A DNA stretch of 64,000 nt from Glandiceps talaboti (GCF_964340395.1 NC_135563.1:19172151-19236150); one strand, 5' to 3'; numbered from the stretch's first letter, positions 25,366-62,085 are shown. Translations and numbers: made by a program. The notes: generated by a model not told the origin, from the letters alone.

Positions 25366-26888
25366 CTAATAATCGTGAATCAATTTCTTTACAACACTGA
25401 AATAATTTATTACATCTTTCCAAGGTAGATGAGATTCATAGCAATACAGTAACAATTATCAGTTGTCAAGTCATCACTACATTTGACGTGAAGAAAAGTT
25501 GATTTTTTTCCTGCATATTTAAGGCCCATTGTGTTTCTAAATCTAGACCTTTGAACACATGATACTTTTCATCCTAAATACTGCATAGACAGAGAGACAG
25601 ACAAAGTATACAATACAAACAGTACATCTACATAGAGCTCCTCCAAGATTGATTTCATTTGTATGTATAAGTTAAAACTGACCATGTATAACTTCATTCA
25701 TAGAGTCCTGACACTTGTCTAGGGTCAGAATTTTGACATTTTGATGCCTATGTAAAACAGAACAGCATCCATAAACCACCTCACACAATGTCAGCTACAT
25801 AAATTCTACAACTGGCAAAGTCTGTTTAACTATTCTATATTTTGTTACAATTTCAGTGATCTTTTCAAGTATGTTTTATCACATATGAGTAAAATCACTT
25901 GAAACCGTGAAAGCAAATATGATTGCCAATATGTTACTTGTGAAAAATAAGCAATTTGATATTTTTTGCAGCTGCATGGTTTACTGGTAGCATTTCACCA
26001 TTAGAAATATGTCTACCACAGGAGGGCGCTAGCAAATCCCACCAGTCAAACATCTGCTGAAATGCGCTTTAGTACATGTAGGAATAGTACCTTAAAGCTA
26101 CTACCCAAAGGTGTGTAAAATACAAATACAAGGATATACTACAAGTCACTTGCAGTGGTAATTAAGAGTTGAAGCTCTCTCTCAAACACAACTACAACTA
26201 TAACATTAATAGTCCACAGGTGTGAACAACAGTCTGAATTTTACTTTGGCAATACTTCAAGTGAGTATTGTTTATACAATTTTAAAATTGAAACAGTAAT
26301 CTACACAGATGAGCTTCCTTCAATACAATGATAACATTGTACAGACATCAACATCCCACCATTAACACAGTGAACGATGCAACAAATATTTGCAATCTAT
26401 AACAAGAGTTTAACAATGGCTAGAGTAGCATGAGACTATCACAAGACAGACTTTGTTTCTACACGATAACACTGCATTGTCCTATTAAAGACACCAGATC
26501 TAAGTACTGACGATGAACTTAATGTGTTTTACGGTCTTTGGTAATTTTTCCCTCTCAAAATAAGAGAGGACTTACATATTTGCAATACTAGGCAGTACTA
26601 TACATGTACAATACTAGGAAACCTCCATAGCAATGCTGGAATCCATTTGTTGCAAGTTACACATGTAAACTAAACATTCCTGGAGTTCAAACTAGAGCTC
26701 TGTTTTTCCACAACGGATTCAGATACAGGCATGCTTGGAACAAATTACTTTCCCCTTTTTTCAATTTCCACACCAGAAGTCATAAATAGCCCGAGTTGTT
26801 GAACAAACTGAAGGTGTGAAAAAGTTGGCTTTAATATGTAAATTCGGATGTGAAAGTATTTGTCAGTTATGTACATCTAACTGTCAAC
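25366..26888 (-). other. Possible 3' untranslated region or intergenic DNA
   Basis: No coding signal on either strand and, unlike the surrounding DNA, almost no simple repeats. This would suit a 3' untranslated region of the small ORF at 26889-27035, but it is an inference. Confidence 0.25.
25406..25411 (-). terminator. Candidate polyadenylation signal AATAAA (minus strand)
   Basis: TTTATT on the plus strand reads AATAAA on the minus strand. It lies about 1.5 kb downstream of the small minus-strand ORF at 26889-27035, and the intervening sequence holds no competing gene, so it may end that transcript. Weak evidence alone. Confidence 0.25.
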
Positions 26889-27035
26889 CTAGATTGGAGG
26901 AATGTCATATTTTTCTAAATTTGCATTGAGTGACAGAGTGAGAACTCTTATGTATGTGGCTTCCACTAGTCTGGAAGTTAACCATAACCAAATACAGGCA
27001 ACAAATGCAAGGATAAGGATGATGTCGGAGATCAT
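26889..27035 (-). CDS. Small single-pass membrane protein ORF, 48 codons, unrecognised
   Basis: A minus-strand frame begins with ATG at 27035 directly after a pyrimidine-rich stretch ending TTTAG, and stops with TAG at 26889. The peptide starts MISDIILILAFVACIWLWL, so one membrane segment is followed by about 29 residues, mostly polar, ending in YDIPPI. Codon choice looks protein-like. The AG right before the ATG means it could be a last exon spliced in phase 0 to an upstream exon, or a whole micropeptide. I do not recognise the family. It lies 1.8 kb downstream of the NAGK stop on the same strand. Confidence 0.35.
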   Translation of the reverse strand: MISDIILILAFVACIWLWLTSRLVEATYIRVLTLSLNANLEKYDIPPI

Positions 27036-27872
27036 CTAAACCATGGAAAAGAAAAGCTGGAATTTACTATACTGTAAACCCAAATACTTTCACTACTAGA
27101 AAATGTTACAATTTTATAGTCTCTAGCTAGTTTTCAAAACTAATATAAAGACTTCTTTTTTTTACTATTACCTGACTGATACAAATTCATGTACATGTGT
27201 TCATGTACAAGAAGGCATTTTAGTCACTACTGAATTTTGTGTTTTTGTATTCCTGTGAAATAGGCAAAAGTAAGTCTTTAGTGAAAATTCCAGGTTTACT
27301 CTATATATTGGCTGATATGTTATAATGAATCTACTATAACTGAGTTTTTGGTATCATAGGATCTGACCTTGAATTTGGGGTCATATGTCAAAAATCAAGT
27401 CTTTTCTAGCACATCACTAGATAAAGTAGGATATCTACTAATAAAGCAATGGTTTCTGGGTACAACTGATTAGATACCATCCATAAATTCTGCAAACGAG
27501 CTTTAACAATAAGTACATTTCTAAATTAACAGAAATTACAACAAATTTGGAAGCCCTCATAAATCAAGCTGTCTCACAAACTATGTAAAAAAGTATCAAA
27601 GAAACTACAGAAAGAAATCTACATACTGGATGAAAAAAGAAAGTCTGTAGATGAAAAGAAATTGTTGAATCCTTGTGATATAAAGAAATTGTGAATTTTA
27701 TGAACCACTGACTTGACACAATAAATAAACACATGACGTAAAGTGGTAGTAAATATCGCAAACCTTAGGTCTAATTCAATTGAATGAGTATTACATCAGC
27801 TGTTGATTGGAGATCTTTATATGTTCCATATTTTGTCATGTAAATAATGTTGGTTTTTTTTGGTGTTTCTTT

Positions 27873-28674
27873 TGGTGGGATGCATCAATTGCTATCAGAT
27901 TAAAGTACTACAGTTCAAATTTGTAGCCAGATTACACAGAAGACAGTTTGTAGTCTTCAGCGCTACATAAAGTGAAATTTCACAAGTGGTAAAATTGTGT
28001 TTTACAGAAAGACAATATGACCATTATACTTCATATACTAATACTCAACAGCAACAATTACACATACATATGGGTGGGGTGGGGGCTTTTTTAGCCAAAG
28101 TTGGGGGCTTTCTAATTACAATTTGCCTGAGCTGGAGACTTTTACTGTTAGTAGTCACTTTTACTAGCAATTTATCCAACTTGAGTTTTTGCTAGCAATC
28201 CAAATTTGGAGACTTTTTATAGCAATTTGTCCAAGCTGGGTACATTTTACTAGTACCGGTAATATGCCTGAGTTGGGACTTTTTTTAATAGCAATTTGTT
28301 GGGAACTTTTACTAGTAATTTGCCCAAGTTCGAGAGTTTTTATGAACAATTTGCCCGAGTTGGGAACTTTTTACAAAGATTTGTCCAGGTTGGGTACTTT
28401 TTACAACTAACTGATGAATAAGCTGGGTCAGATTTCAATGAAATAAGGTAGGATTGTTCCATGAATGAATTGCATGTTTTACGATTCGTAATATATACAT
28501 GTACACATAACTTTCATGTAAGATATACAAAAAATGCACATGACATTGGGACCGAGTACTGGTACATTTACATGACATTAGAAGTTGACTTTAAACTTGA
28601 CATTGCATACACATGACATTGCATACTTGTAACATGACCAAAAGCACCATATTTTCGGTCACACACTAACTTTT
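27873..28674 (+). repeat. Duplicated block B, copy 2, with a 31-bp minisatellite
   Basis: Counterpart of 23250-23913, somewhat longer because the minisatellite (about 28090-28405) has about ten diverged units. It ends about 200 nt from the NAGK stop codon, so it may be partly inside the NAGK 3' untranslated region. Confidence 0.8.
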
Positions 28675-28879
28675 CATCTCAAATATTTGTGTGTGTAAAT
28701 TTTTGTTCACAATATGTACAAATCACTTCACTGTTATACATACAACACCTTTTTACTGTGAAAAACCAGAATATGAGATGCATGCATTCGTTGTCATGGT
28801 AACACATCACACACATCTGATTCTGTCACATATTTGTCATCATATATTCATTGGTATAAGTTGTAGGATTTCCGTCCAA

Positions 28880-37196
<8,317 letters not shown>

Positions 37197-38252
37197 GTTG
37201 CCAGATTGAATGATGAAGGGTGAAGTGCGCATGTCACGTTCGTCTCAAGGTCATTTCAGGTCACTGTGACTGCGTAATGCTTGCATGACCCATACCAGAT
37301 TGCATGAAAACAAGACTAACTGTTCTTAAATCATATGAATAAAGAGAAAACTGATAAAATATATTCCTCAGATCCCAAAAATGCTTACTTTTCTAATTAA
37401 GTCAGGAGTTTTTCGTTGTCGAATAATTTTAATGTTTCTGATTTCCATGCAATATTCACATATTTTTTAAGATTCTAGGCCCATCACTCCCAAGCTCCTA
37501 GCTCCCATCACAGCATGTTGCACCCCCCACCCCCCCACCCCCCCCCCCCACACACACACACACCACCACCACCTTTTGGCCCATCCCTCAGTTGAACCAA
37601 AAATATATTTTAGTATTTTTTAATTATTTAATTCTTAATATTTAATTATTAATGTAATGAATGTTGTGGTGAAAATGGGTGTGTGGGGGTGGGGGTGTTA
37701 TTTACACAACCAAATAAGAATGTTGGTAATAAGCTTGCTGATTGTATGTACAATGTACTTTATAGCTCTGCCCCTCAGTCAGGACATTCAGTGATATAAC
37801 TGGTAACTTGTGCATGCATTAAGGAAGAATGTGCCTTGGGGACCTACTTTGAATGAGAAGTTTTGAGTTATCCAATACTTGCTTGTTTCTGGGCCATTGT
37901 GAGGTACAGTACACAACATATGATGTTATTTTATCCTCAATTTCAAAATATTGCATTGTGACCCCTAAAATCTGGAGTTTAGTATATCAGTAGAAGAGTA
38001 AGACTTTGTGTCTGAGGCAAATACTATGCTATTACTAGTACATAGAAGTCATCTCAATAAAAAAAACAAAGTGCCAGATACATCTACATCCACACTACAG
38101 ATGGTTGTAGTCAAGGGCCTTGGTTGATTCTTTACAATATATAGATCTGAGAGATTCAAGATATTTTATTTTAGATAATATTAAGTCTTTACGATGAATT
38201 CTTCCCAAATTACACAAATATAGCTTTTTAACACTCAAATAATCCAGTATTG

Positions 38253-38558
38253 TCTATTATTAGACTCTCTCACAGTTCTTGAAGCTTCGCATAAATAGCT
38301 AAAACTTGGGTTGTTTTGTATGTATCTACTGCATAATTGTACTCATATACTAGTATGCCAGTATCCCTAGCCCTGTGCTTCGCCTAACATATCAACAAAA
38401 TGTTAGCCCTATGTGATTGATGAGGGCGCACAGTACAGGGCTAGGGATACTGGGATACTAGTATATGAGTACAATTATGCAGTAGATACATACAAAACAA
38501 CCCAAGTTTTAGCTATTTATGTGAAGCTTCGAGGACTGTGAGAGAGTCTAATCTATTA
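38253..38558. mobile_element. Foldback/MITE-like transposon with 7-bp target duplication
   Basis: The element occupies 38260-38551 (292 nt) and is flanked on both sides by TCTATTA (38253-38259 and 38552-38558). Its two arms of about 120 nt are inverted copies of each other with only about four mismatches, starting TTAGACTCTCTCACAG and ending CTGTGAGAGAGTCTAA. About 55 nt separate the arms. It has no coding capacity, so it would be mobilised by a transposase made elsewhere. Confidence 0.88.
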
Positions 38559-38608
38559 CATTCTCTCAAACCACATTACGAAACATAAACCATGAATTAG
38601 TATTGTCA

Positions 38609-38720
38609 TTATAGGACATTGGTTTATGGCAATATCTTTGTACTGAAGTACAGCCTTAATGAGTATAGGACATTGGTTTATGGCAATATCTTTGTACTGA
38701 AGTACAACCATAATGAGTAC
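38609..38720 (+). repeat. Tandem duplication of a 55-bp unit
   Basis: Two nearly identical copies, each containing TAGGACATTGGTTTATGGCA and TATCTTTGTACTGAAGTACA, lie side by side. Confidence 0.85.
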
Positions 38721-38879
38721 AAAGGCAGACTTGTTTTACAAAATATTTCAGTATTTATTTCTCATATAAATCTTACTCTCACATTAACATGAATAGTACC
38801 AAAATCTGATTGATCATAGCTCCAATGAAAGAACCATCTCATGGATTCAGTAAGATCACTTGTTTTTGAGTTCACAAAT

Positions 38880-39310
38880 GCAATAAAAGTCAACAGTGTG
38901 TGTAGACACAATAAAATAATATCTCATCACTTTGTGAGGTTATATATGTAATAATATGGAAAGTTTGTATAGCCATATGACATTATGGGATCACAAGTGT
39001 AATGATATCAACAGTTTGTGTCACCTCAATGCTATGACATCAGCACTTTGTGAGGTCACACATGCAATGGTGCCATCAGTTTGTGTAGCCAATGTAATGA
39101 CATCATCAGTTTGTGGGCACACAATATCATGACATTACAAGTTGTTACAGCCATAAATAGGTAATGATATTTACATGTTTAGCTAAACAAGTTTTTAATT
39201 CATAAATGAAAATATATTGCCAGTTTGTCTGGCCACAACATTATGACTTCATCTATATAAGTGTGTGTACCTAATATCATGACATACATTATTTGTTGTG
39301 CAAACTTCAA
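38880..39310 (+). repeat. Old minisatellite of about 35-bp units
   Basis: At least ten diverged units with the core ATGACATCATCAGTTTGTG and a following GGTCACACA-like part. Spacing is irregular at the right end. It lies between haspin and NAGK, possibly beyond the haspin 3' untranslated region. Confidence 0.6.
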
Positions 39311-40649
39311 TACTTCAACTAGTATAGTGGCGAGCTATACTGAAACGTCAACATTTGAATCACTGACAAAAATGATGAAATGCTGTTAATTTTACCACTC
39401 CTTTTACTGTCATATCAATCCTGTTAATACTTTAGAAAACTTCTTTGCAAAACAAAAGTTACATTTTGCAATTTATGCAAAATAAGTACACATTTGGGCA
39501 GTGTGGGTAGCTGGAAAATGTAGATCAATATTGGCTTCAAACAGAGGGAACTATATTTCAGTACATAGTGAAAATGTATCTCAATGTGAGATAGTATACT
39601 ATCATAACTTCTACTCGTTATTGTACAAAACAAAATACAGAAATTATACTCAGTACAGAAAGTGAAATATTAAATATTTGGTATTTAAAAAATCAGAATA
39701 TAGTCAGTTTAGACAAAATTTGACCAAATATTCCAATAGTTTTCTTCATTCAGACAAAGAAAATAAAAGTAACTTAGAGGGCCTTATCAATATATGAATA
39801 GTGATTTCTTTGTTCAGACAAGAAAAATACAAGTAACCTAAAGGGCCTAGTCAATATAAATAGTAACAAACCCATACATCACAAGTATTTTCCAACTGAA
39901 TGAAGAAAAATATGAGGAATTATAATATTATTATACCTCAAGCATAATTTATGAAAAATTAGACAAATAATGGTAATTGGGAATCACATTCAAGCACAGC
40001 AGAACAATTGTCATAGATACGAGTTGTCATGACATACAATGACTAGTGTATAACACATTTTTATTTTGAATGTGTTCTGCCTGGCTTCTGTGCAGTATAT
40101 ACATATAAACACAATAAATACTTTATGGCCATCGACATCATTTCCATCTACTTTTACTTAGACTGATAGCAATCCCTTCCTTTCCTGCAAAAGTTTCTCA
40201 ATCCAGAAAATAGATAATCACTGGGTCATGCCATCACATACAATTTTAGAGACACCATACATAGCCTACTAGCATGGTGAGTGAGTCTGACAAAGTAACT
40301 TTGATACAGTAAAATGTAGCTGAATCATGTACCATCTCAGTAGACAGGAACCAAAGAGTTAAAATGGCACATGCTGAGTTCAAGTTATGTACTATTTAGT
40401 CAAGTGAAATTGTTAGGCATTATCAGAGTTTTCTGAACATTTTACATTTTTAGTACATACCAGTATATTTAAATGATGATGTCATCAAAGCTAGCCTTTA
40501 TGTATCATGCTTGAACACTAACTCTGAGTTCTGCTGCCAATAACAAGTTATGTATAAGGTGCTTCACCACATACAATATAACAAGTACCTATTAATATGC
40601 AGCAAAAATAAGCTTCACCCCACCCCCACCCCCAGTTTATATACCTCCT

Positions 40650-56158
<15,509 letters not shown>

Positions 56159-57569
56159 AGTTAGTTTTACCAGCTGTGACTGTCCTTATTTTACATAGAT
56201 TAAATCTATAAAGGGACAAAACGAAGATTTTCACAGATAAAATTTAATTTGTACATAGCAGTTACAAGTATATAAATCACAGTACACATATCATATTTGA
56301 TTGTCATTTGAACAACAAAGATGTGATAAAATGGGCATCTCGAATTTCTAGTATGAATGATGTACATGTACATGTTTATAGTAGAAATGAAAGCAGTTTT
56401 TGAAATGGGCAGTGTACTCATAATCACGTGTGTGTGGTGTAGGCTAATGATAGCCTGGTAGAGACTCATCGCTACCTAAAATAGCGATTATTTGGAAATG
56501 AGGTGTGAAGGATGGTTCCAAAACACCACCGTCATCAGCGTCATATTCCCAAAGCATCGTCACCGATTACTTCATTATTGATCCTTTGTGAATATTTGTA
56601 AATGTCTAATGACCCGACTGTTTTGTAGAAAACATCCTTCTTAGCCCACACGACTCAGTCGTGACTAGTACTTATATAGTGTAAATCAATGATCAAACAA
56701 CAACATCGTAACACCGGAAACCTACCGTGTTGCACAAGATCTCTTTCAATCTCGATTCTTAGAAAGTTCAAACCACCGCAATTTATGAACGTACGCTTTA
56801 TCAAATGTAATGATCACTCTGTTCAATTTACATTTGATAGATGACTTGATTTATCTGAGAGATGTTCAAACGTCAACACCTTGACTTTGGATGCTAAGGT
56901 TCGAATTTGACGCGTTTCTAGTCAAGTCGTGTGTGATTGGCTTCCTGAACGGTACTGTTGCAACGATACTTTTGATTGGCCAAATGATGACCTCTCGCTG
57001 ACCTGTGTATATTTGTTCTGAGTCTACTGAGTAGATATATGCAGCTGCACAGTACAGTCCCTCTATCATTGTCTATCACATAGAGGGACTGTGGAATAAA
57101 CTAATTTCCAAGTCGCATCTATATTACTTTGGATGTTTAAACATATCTATACAAAGATCACTTGTGCAATTGTGACCAATGGGTCTTTATTGAGTAGGAA
57201 CGGTTCCTGCACTGTGGATTGAGCCATGTATATGGAGACTCTCCAGGCGAGATGAGGGATGCAGAGCAAAATGGGTAACTTTAGTCAAATGTTAGTCATA
57301 CATGTCTTCTGTCAAAATAATTATAATTAAATAAATTAAGTACCATGCTTGGTAAACTTGAAGCGAATAAAAATAGAAAATGAATGTTGTTTTCAACTCA
57401 TTTACGGTGCAGGGTATCCCCCAGGTTCAAGAAAGTATCACCCACATACTCCAATGGTTTATTCTTGTTGCGTTACGTAATGTACAGAGTTGCATAAGGA
57501 TGACATTTCCGGTTTGTTAACTTGCACAACGTACATGAAGGAAGCCCTACAAAGTAAAATACATGAAAC
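56159..57569. other. Head-to-head promoter interval between haspin and the SDR gene
   Basis: About 1.4 kb between two divergent start codons, richer in CpG than the flanks between 56500 and 57060. Two GATTGG (inverted CCAAT) motifs lie at about 56934 and 56971. A perfect hairpin (13-bp arms 57054-57066 and 57080-57092) lies to their right. It probably holds both promoters; no TATA box is evident. No coding sequence seen. Confidence 0.45.
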
Positions 57570-59309
57570 ATGAATGCAGCAGTGTTAGTTCAGGGAGCTA
57601 GTCGTGGTATTGGACTGCAGTTTTGTAAGAATTTACTAGCTAAAAATGCACTCGTAATTGCCACATGTCGTCAACCCCAGGAAGCGACAGAACTCGATGC
57701 TTTGAGGAAGGAACACGCCAATCAAATGCACGTACTGCAATTAGATGTAACTAATGAAAATCACATTCAAAACTCTGCCAAATTTGTTGAGGAGACCACT
57801 GGAGGGAAGTTGGACATGCTGATTAACAGTACTGGAATGCTACATCCATCAGGGAAAGGCGAAACAAGTTTGAGGGATGTCTCTCTTCAGGTCTGTTCTT
57901 GTACCAGAAAAAAAGTTAAATATAAAGTTATATGTAGAGAAAACACCTTGATATTAATTTTGACGTCCCGTCGGAATTGCCCCGTTTTTAACCTATCTGA
58001 AAACTTAATAATTCATAATAGAAAAAAGCCTACCTAGTACTTCATTCATATTTTATTCATACTATTAGTTACAAGTCATATGTTTTACATTTACAGTGGC
58101 AATAGCATATCTTGCATATTAATTTTACAACCCCTGCTGTAATGGGGGATTATATCAAATTCAGATGATCATGTTCTCACCATTTATGTATACACATGAA
58201 ATTCACAACATCAATTCTAGGGGTAGAAGCAACAAGGTAATATGAAAATGAACAAATAGAAGATTATAAAAACAACATGTAGTGGATGAAACTTGAACAC
58301 AAATTTAAATATTCACCAGTAATATTTGACATTTCAATTTTCTTTATATTCACAGGGACTTGAAAGCACATTTTCAACTAATACTTTTGGTCCTTTACTG
58401 ATGGCAAAATATTTTGGAAATATGTTGAAGAAGGGATCAGGTGCATTTGGTAAACAGGGTTTGGAGAAAGGACACCAACATTGTGGTGTGTTGGTCAATA
58501 TGTCAGCTCGTGTTGGTTCTATCACAGAGAATGGTAGGTAGAGGGAAACACTGAATGTACCATGAATATCCAAAAACCCATTGATTGGATGTGTTTTAGG
58601 ACATATGAAAGTTCAAAGATAAATTATTACTGATCCTTACTACGGTTTTATATAATTATATGTTGCATTTATTAGTAACATGTAAAGCAACTATGAAACT
58701 GAAGAAAGTAAAGTGCCTATGGTAAAAGACATGAACATGGAGTCAAAATTCCAAGCATAGCAATAAATAAATTTGAATTTCAGCATTACCACTAACTGCT
58801 TCTCAGTCAAATGTTTTAATAGTGTTTTTGATAAAAGCAATTCACAAGCTTTAGTATTTCTGTGAATGAAACATATTTAAAATGAAAAAGAAGAGTTCAA
58901 CACCAGTTATTGTACTACATTGATATTGTTTATCACAATTCTACATTTCCATTACTTCCTATTATATAACGTTTAAACTTGCTAATTCATTTCATGTTTA
59001 ACTCCATTCATTCTATACACAGCACTTGGTGGTTGGTACAGTTACAGACTGTCTAAGGCTGCCTTAAACATGACAACAAAGAATCTAAGTATTGAACTGG
59101 GAAGAGGACGAGGCAAAGTGATATGTATAAGTTTCCATCCTGGAACTGTTGATACAGCTCTATCTAGACCGTATCATAAAGGTGTTCCCAAGGGTAAACT
59201 TTTCTCTGTGGAGTATTCTGTAGACTCTATGATGAAGACCATTGATAATCTGACTTTACAGAACTCTGGAAAGTTCTATTGTTGGGATGGACAAGTCCTT
59301 CCATTTTGA
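57570..59309 (+). CDS. Short-chain dehydrogenase/reductase, C-factor-like, 3 exons
   Basis: NAD(P)H-dependent oxidoreductase of the classical SDR fold, of the type named C-factor-like in animals (related to bacterial CsgA and insect sniffer carbonyl reductase). Exons 57570-57890, 58356-58533 and 59023-59309 join in phase, 786 nt or 261 aa. Motifs: GASRGIG cofactor loop near residue 9, LQLDVTN, LINSTG in place of the usual NNAG, catalytic Ser in NMSARVGSI, YRLSK as the YxxxK pair, and HPGTVDT after it. The substrate is unknown for most members. The ATG at 57570 gives the right N-terminus directly before the first beta strand (AAVLVQGAS). The gene is divergent from haspin. Confidence 0.93.
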
Positions 59310-59753
59310 TGATGTTGGTGATCAGATACTGTTACCTGTGATGTACATATTGAATCTGATCCCAGTGTTTTGCTTACACTTTATTTGCAGATTTAGTTTA
59401 GTTCCATTTCTTGCCCCCACAATGGCTCAAATTGATTTTAAGTGTTTACAACCATAGTACCTGAAATTTTTGTCACCTTTGTAAAATGTCAGTAATGTAA
59501 AGCCAATGTAAGGTTCTTGTTTTGCACCTTTTGGCTGCAGGACATGTAAAAAGCCAGCAACTGGATTCTTAACACAGTCCACATTCTTCAATGTTGTTAC
59601 ATGTTCATGCACATATAATCATACAATTGTTTTAGATGAGAACACCCAGGATACTTGCCAGGCAGATTGTCCATTGGCAGTATATGAGAAAAAAAGTAGA
59701 ACCTTGTCTGAATTATAGTTTCCATGAGACACCATCAAATTGTGGCAAGCTAA

Positions 59754-59804
59754 CATACATACATACATACATACATACATACATACATACATACATACAT
59801 ACAT

Positions 59805-59841
<37 letters not shown>

Positions 59842-59870
59842 TACATACATACATACATTCATACATACAT
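59754..59870. repeat. (ACAT)n with (AC)n core
   Basis: About 16 ACAT units, a short AC run, then about 8 more units with a variant. Located just downstream of the SDR gene. Confidence 0.95.
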
Positions 59871-61320
59871 ACACAAATTATTATACATTTCCTACCATAG
59901 AAATGTTCATTCAACATGGAAACAAGTATTGCTGCCTAAAAAAGGACATCTGCACTTTATTATCCACTTTCCCTTGATTACAGATTACCATCTGACCTCT
60001 ATACACAAGTGCTCATATTGGGGTAGTAATATATATTATTTTTCTGTACAGATCGTCTCAGACATTTAATAGAATTTCTGAAATCAAATATTCTCAAACG
60101 TGGGTGACATCATTTGAAACAGATTCTAGCTTATAAAAAAGAGTTGTTGGAATTCAACATTTGTATTTAGTAAAATCATAACAGATGAATGCACTACAAC
60201 AGATAATGGTGACAGGCATTTAAATATGATATTGACCATCTGTTTAATATTACCAATGGAATAATAAAAAGACAAGAAATGATATTCTTTGGAGTAAAGA
60301 TATCTTTAATAACTTTACACTGTGTGGATAGGGTCTTGATTATGTACATTTGTATTTGGAAAATAACAGGTATCATATAAGGAGCTCAGGAACTGCCGAT
60401 TTTGTCATTCTTCTTATTAAGTGCTGATTAATTTCTTAATAAGCACATCAGAGTTTTTATTTTTGATTTCCATGCAAAATTCTGACACAGTTTATATAAT
60501 GATCATAGTTCTAAAGGCTGCTGTCAACAGTACAGTTAACTTTACCTAGTCTTATTACACACTGTATATATAAAGGTAGAAATCTAACAGAGTAGATTCT
60601 TTATGTACATATGAATTTTCTTTCTATCAGTCTTAATACTTTACTCCCACTCTTGTAAAGATTTCTACCAGTTAAACTATGAATAAATATCAAAGTAAGT
60701 TGATATCAAAATAAGTTTACTGTTTCCTCTTTCTTACCTGAACCTTATTTAATATTCATACATACTGATTTTGATCTGGAGGATGAAAGAAATGCAAAGA
60801 AATAGACTATGATCTCCAAACCACTATCTGGCTGAAGTGGGGGGCTGTACCCTCCTCCTTGATATCAATGATAGACCAGGTGTGGAGACTCCAGTGTCTG
60901 TACCAATTTACAGAAATAACCTTTTTGTTTTATTACTAACACATCTAATAAAATAATATCACAAAAACAGAGGGAAAATGTATCAGTGTCATACTGGAAT
61001 AATAAATACTGAGACACAAATGAAAAAAGAAAAGACACAAAGTCAACTCAGTTTTCAGTTTATAATGAATATCTGATAAAAATGTCATAGCAATGACTTC
61101 CTGATTAATTACACTTGGTGTCATATATCAATACTTGGAGGCCAAAATGCATAATTTTTTAATGGACTCAAATAAATGAAGTCACATCTATGTAAAATGA
61201 TGATTATGACCAGACAATGTTAATACACAAAGAAAACACTTTAAAGTTATACAATACTACAAAATTTGCAACTTAGATATATGCATTTTAACACTGCAGT
61301 GCAACAGATTAACATGAAAT

Positions 61321-61530
61321 ATACAGTAATTTGATAGCCTGGGTACATTGGTACATCAGGTCTCTACAGATTACAATAAAGTATATGGTAATTTGTCTGG
61401 TAGACCAGGTCTCTACAGATCACAAAGTATATATGGTACATTGATTTGTCTGGTAGACCACTTATCTATAGATTACAGTGAAGAATGTGGTAATAATTTG
61501 ATGATTTAGTAGACTGTGTCTCTTTCTGTG
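61321..61530 (+). repeat. Diverged tandem repeat, about 60-bp unit
   Basis: Three to four units, each with GTCTGGTAGACCA or a variant, TCTCTACAGATTACA and TATGGTA. Confidence 0.7.
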
Positions 61531-61861
61531 AGTCAAATCATTATACTTTACTGTACTTCTTTAACAACCTGATCGTCTCATGATAGCGATGAAATAGATA
61601 TGATAACAGAATTGGTCACTGCCATGCATTGCATTGATGTTGTTGAAACAAAATATGATACATTTGTAGTTGTCCCTGTGGTTCAAGAAGAAACGGCTCA
61701 TACTAATTGAAAGTATTCCAGAGAAATAAGGATAGTTGATAAACATTTACAGCAAACTTCATATGACTATACCAATGCTAGTGGACTCCCCAACTCCCTT
61801 CCAAATACTCCCTTCCAAATAAAGGCAAGGTAATTGAAAATTTTGCTTCAAGTACATCAGC

Positions 61862-62085
61862 AGGGACTTTCTTATAATTTCTTATGGTCCACTGTTGCCA
61901 TGCCTCATGGGAATTAGCAGACATACAAATTTATTAGATGTTCACTGAATATTCATGAATATCTATCTAATGGTTATAAGCACTTAGGAGTTATGAATAT
62001 TCAGTGTACATTTAATAAATCACATACTCATGTAAAGATGGACTTCTTTCAAGCACAACCCATATACCCAGCACCAAAATAAAGA
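61862..62085 (+). repeat. Interspersed foldback-type repeat family, copy d
   Basis: Contains CATGGGAATTAGCAGACATA, GTTCACTGAATATTCATGAA, its partial inverted counterpart GAATATTCAGTGTACATTTA, and ends CCAAAATAAAGAAGA. Closest to the copy at 19128. Confidence 0.65.

Larger units (their letters stand above)
37197..40649. other. Interval between NAGK start and haspin stop
   Basis: Head of NAGK on the left and tail of haspin on the right, both minus-strand. The part next to NAGK (37197-37320) is richer in CpG and includes GTGCGCATGTCACG, which contains the TGCGCA core of NRF-1-type promoter sites; this is the likely NAGK promoter. The rest holds C/CA-rich tracts (37515-37570), a foldback transposon (38253-38558), a 55-bp tandem duplication and an old minisatellite. 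A minus-strand AATAAA at 40060-40065 could end the haspin transcript. No further gene is seen. Confidence 0.5.

Noticed and set aside
28189-28410. 73-codon frame with an internally repeated peptide
   Set aside because: The periodicity comes from the 31-bp minisatellite of block B.
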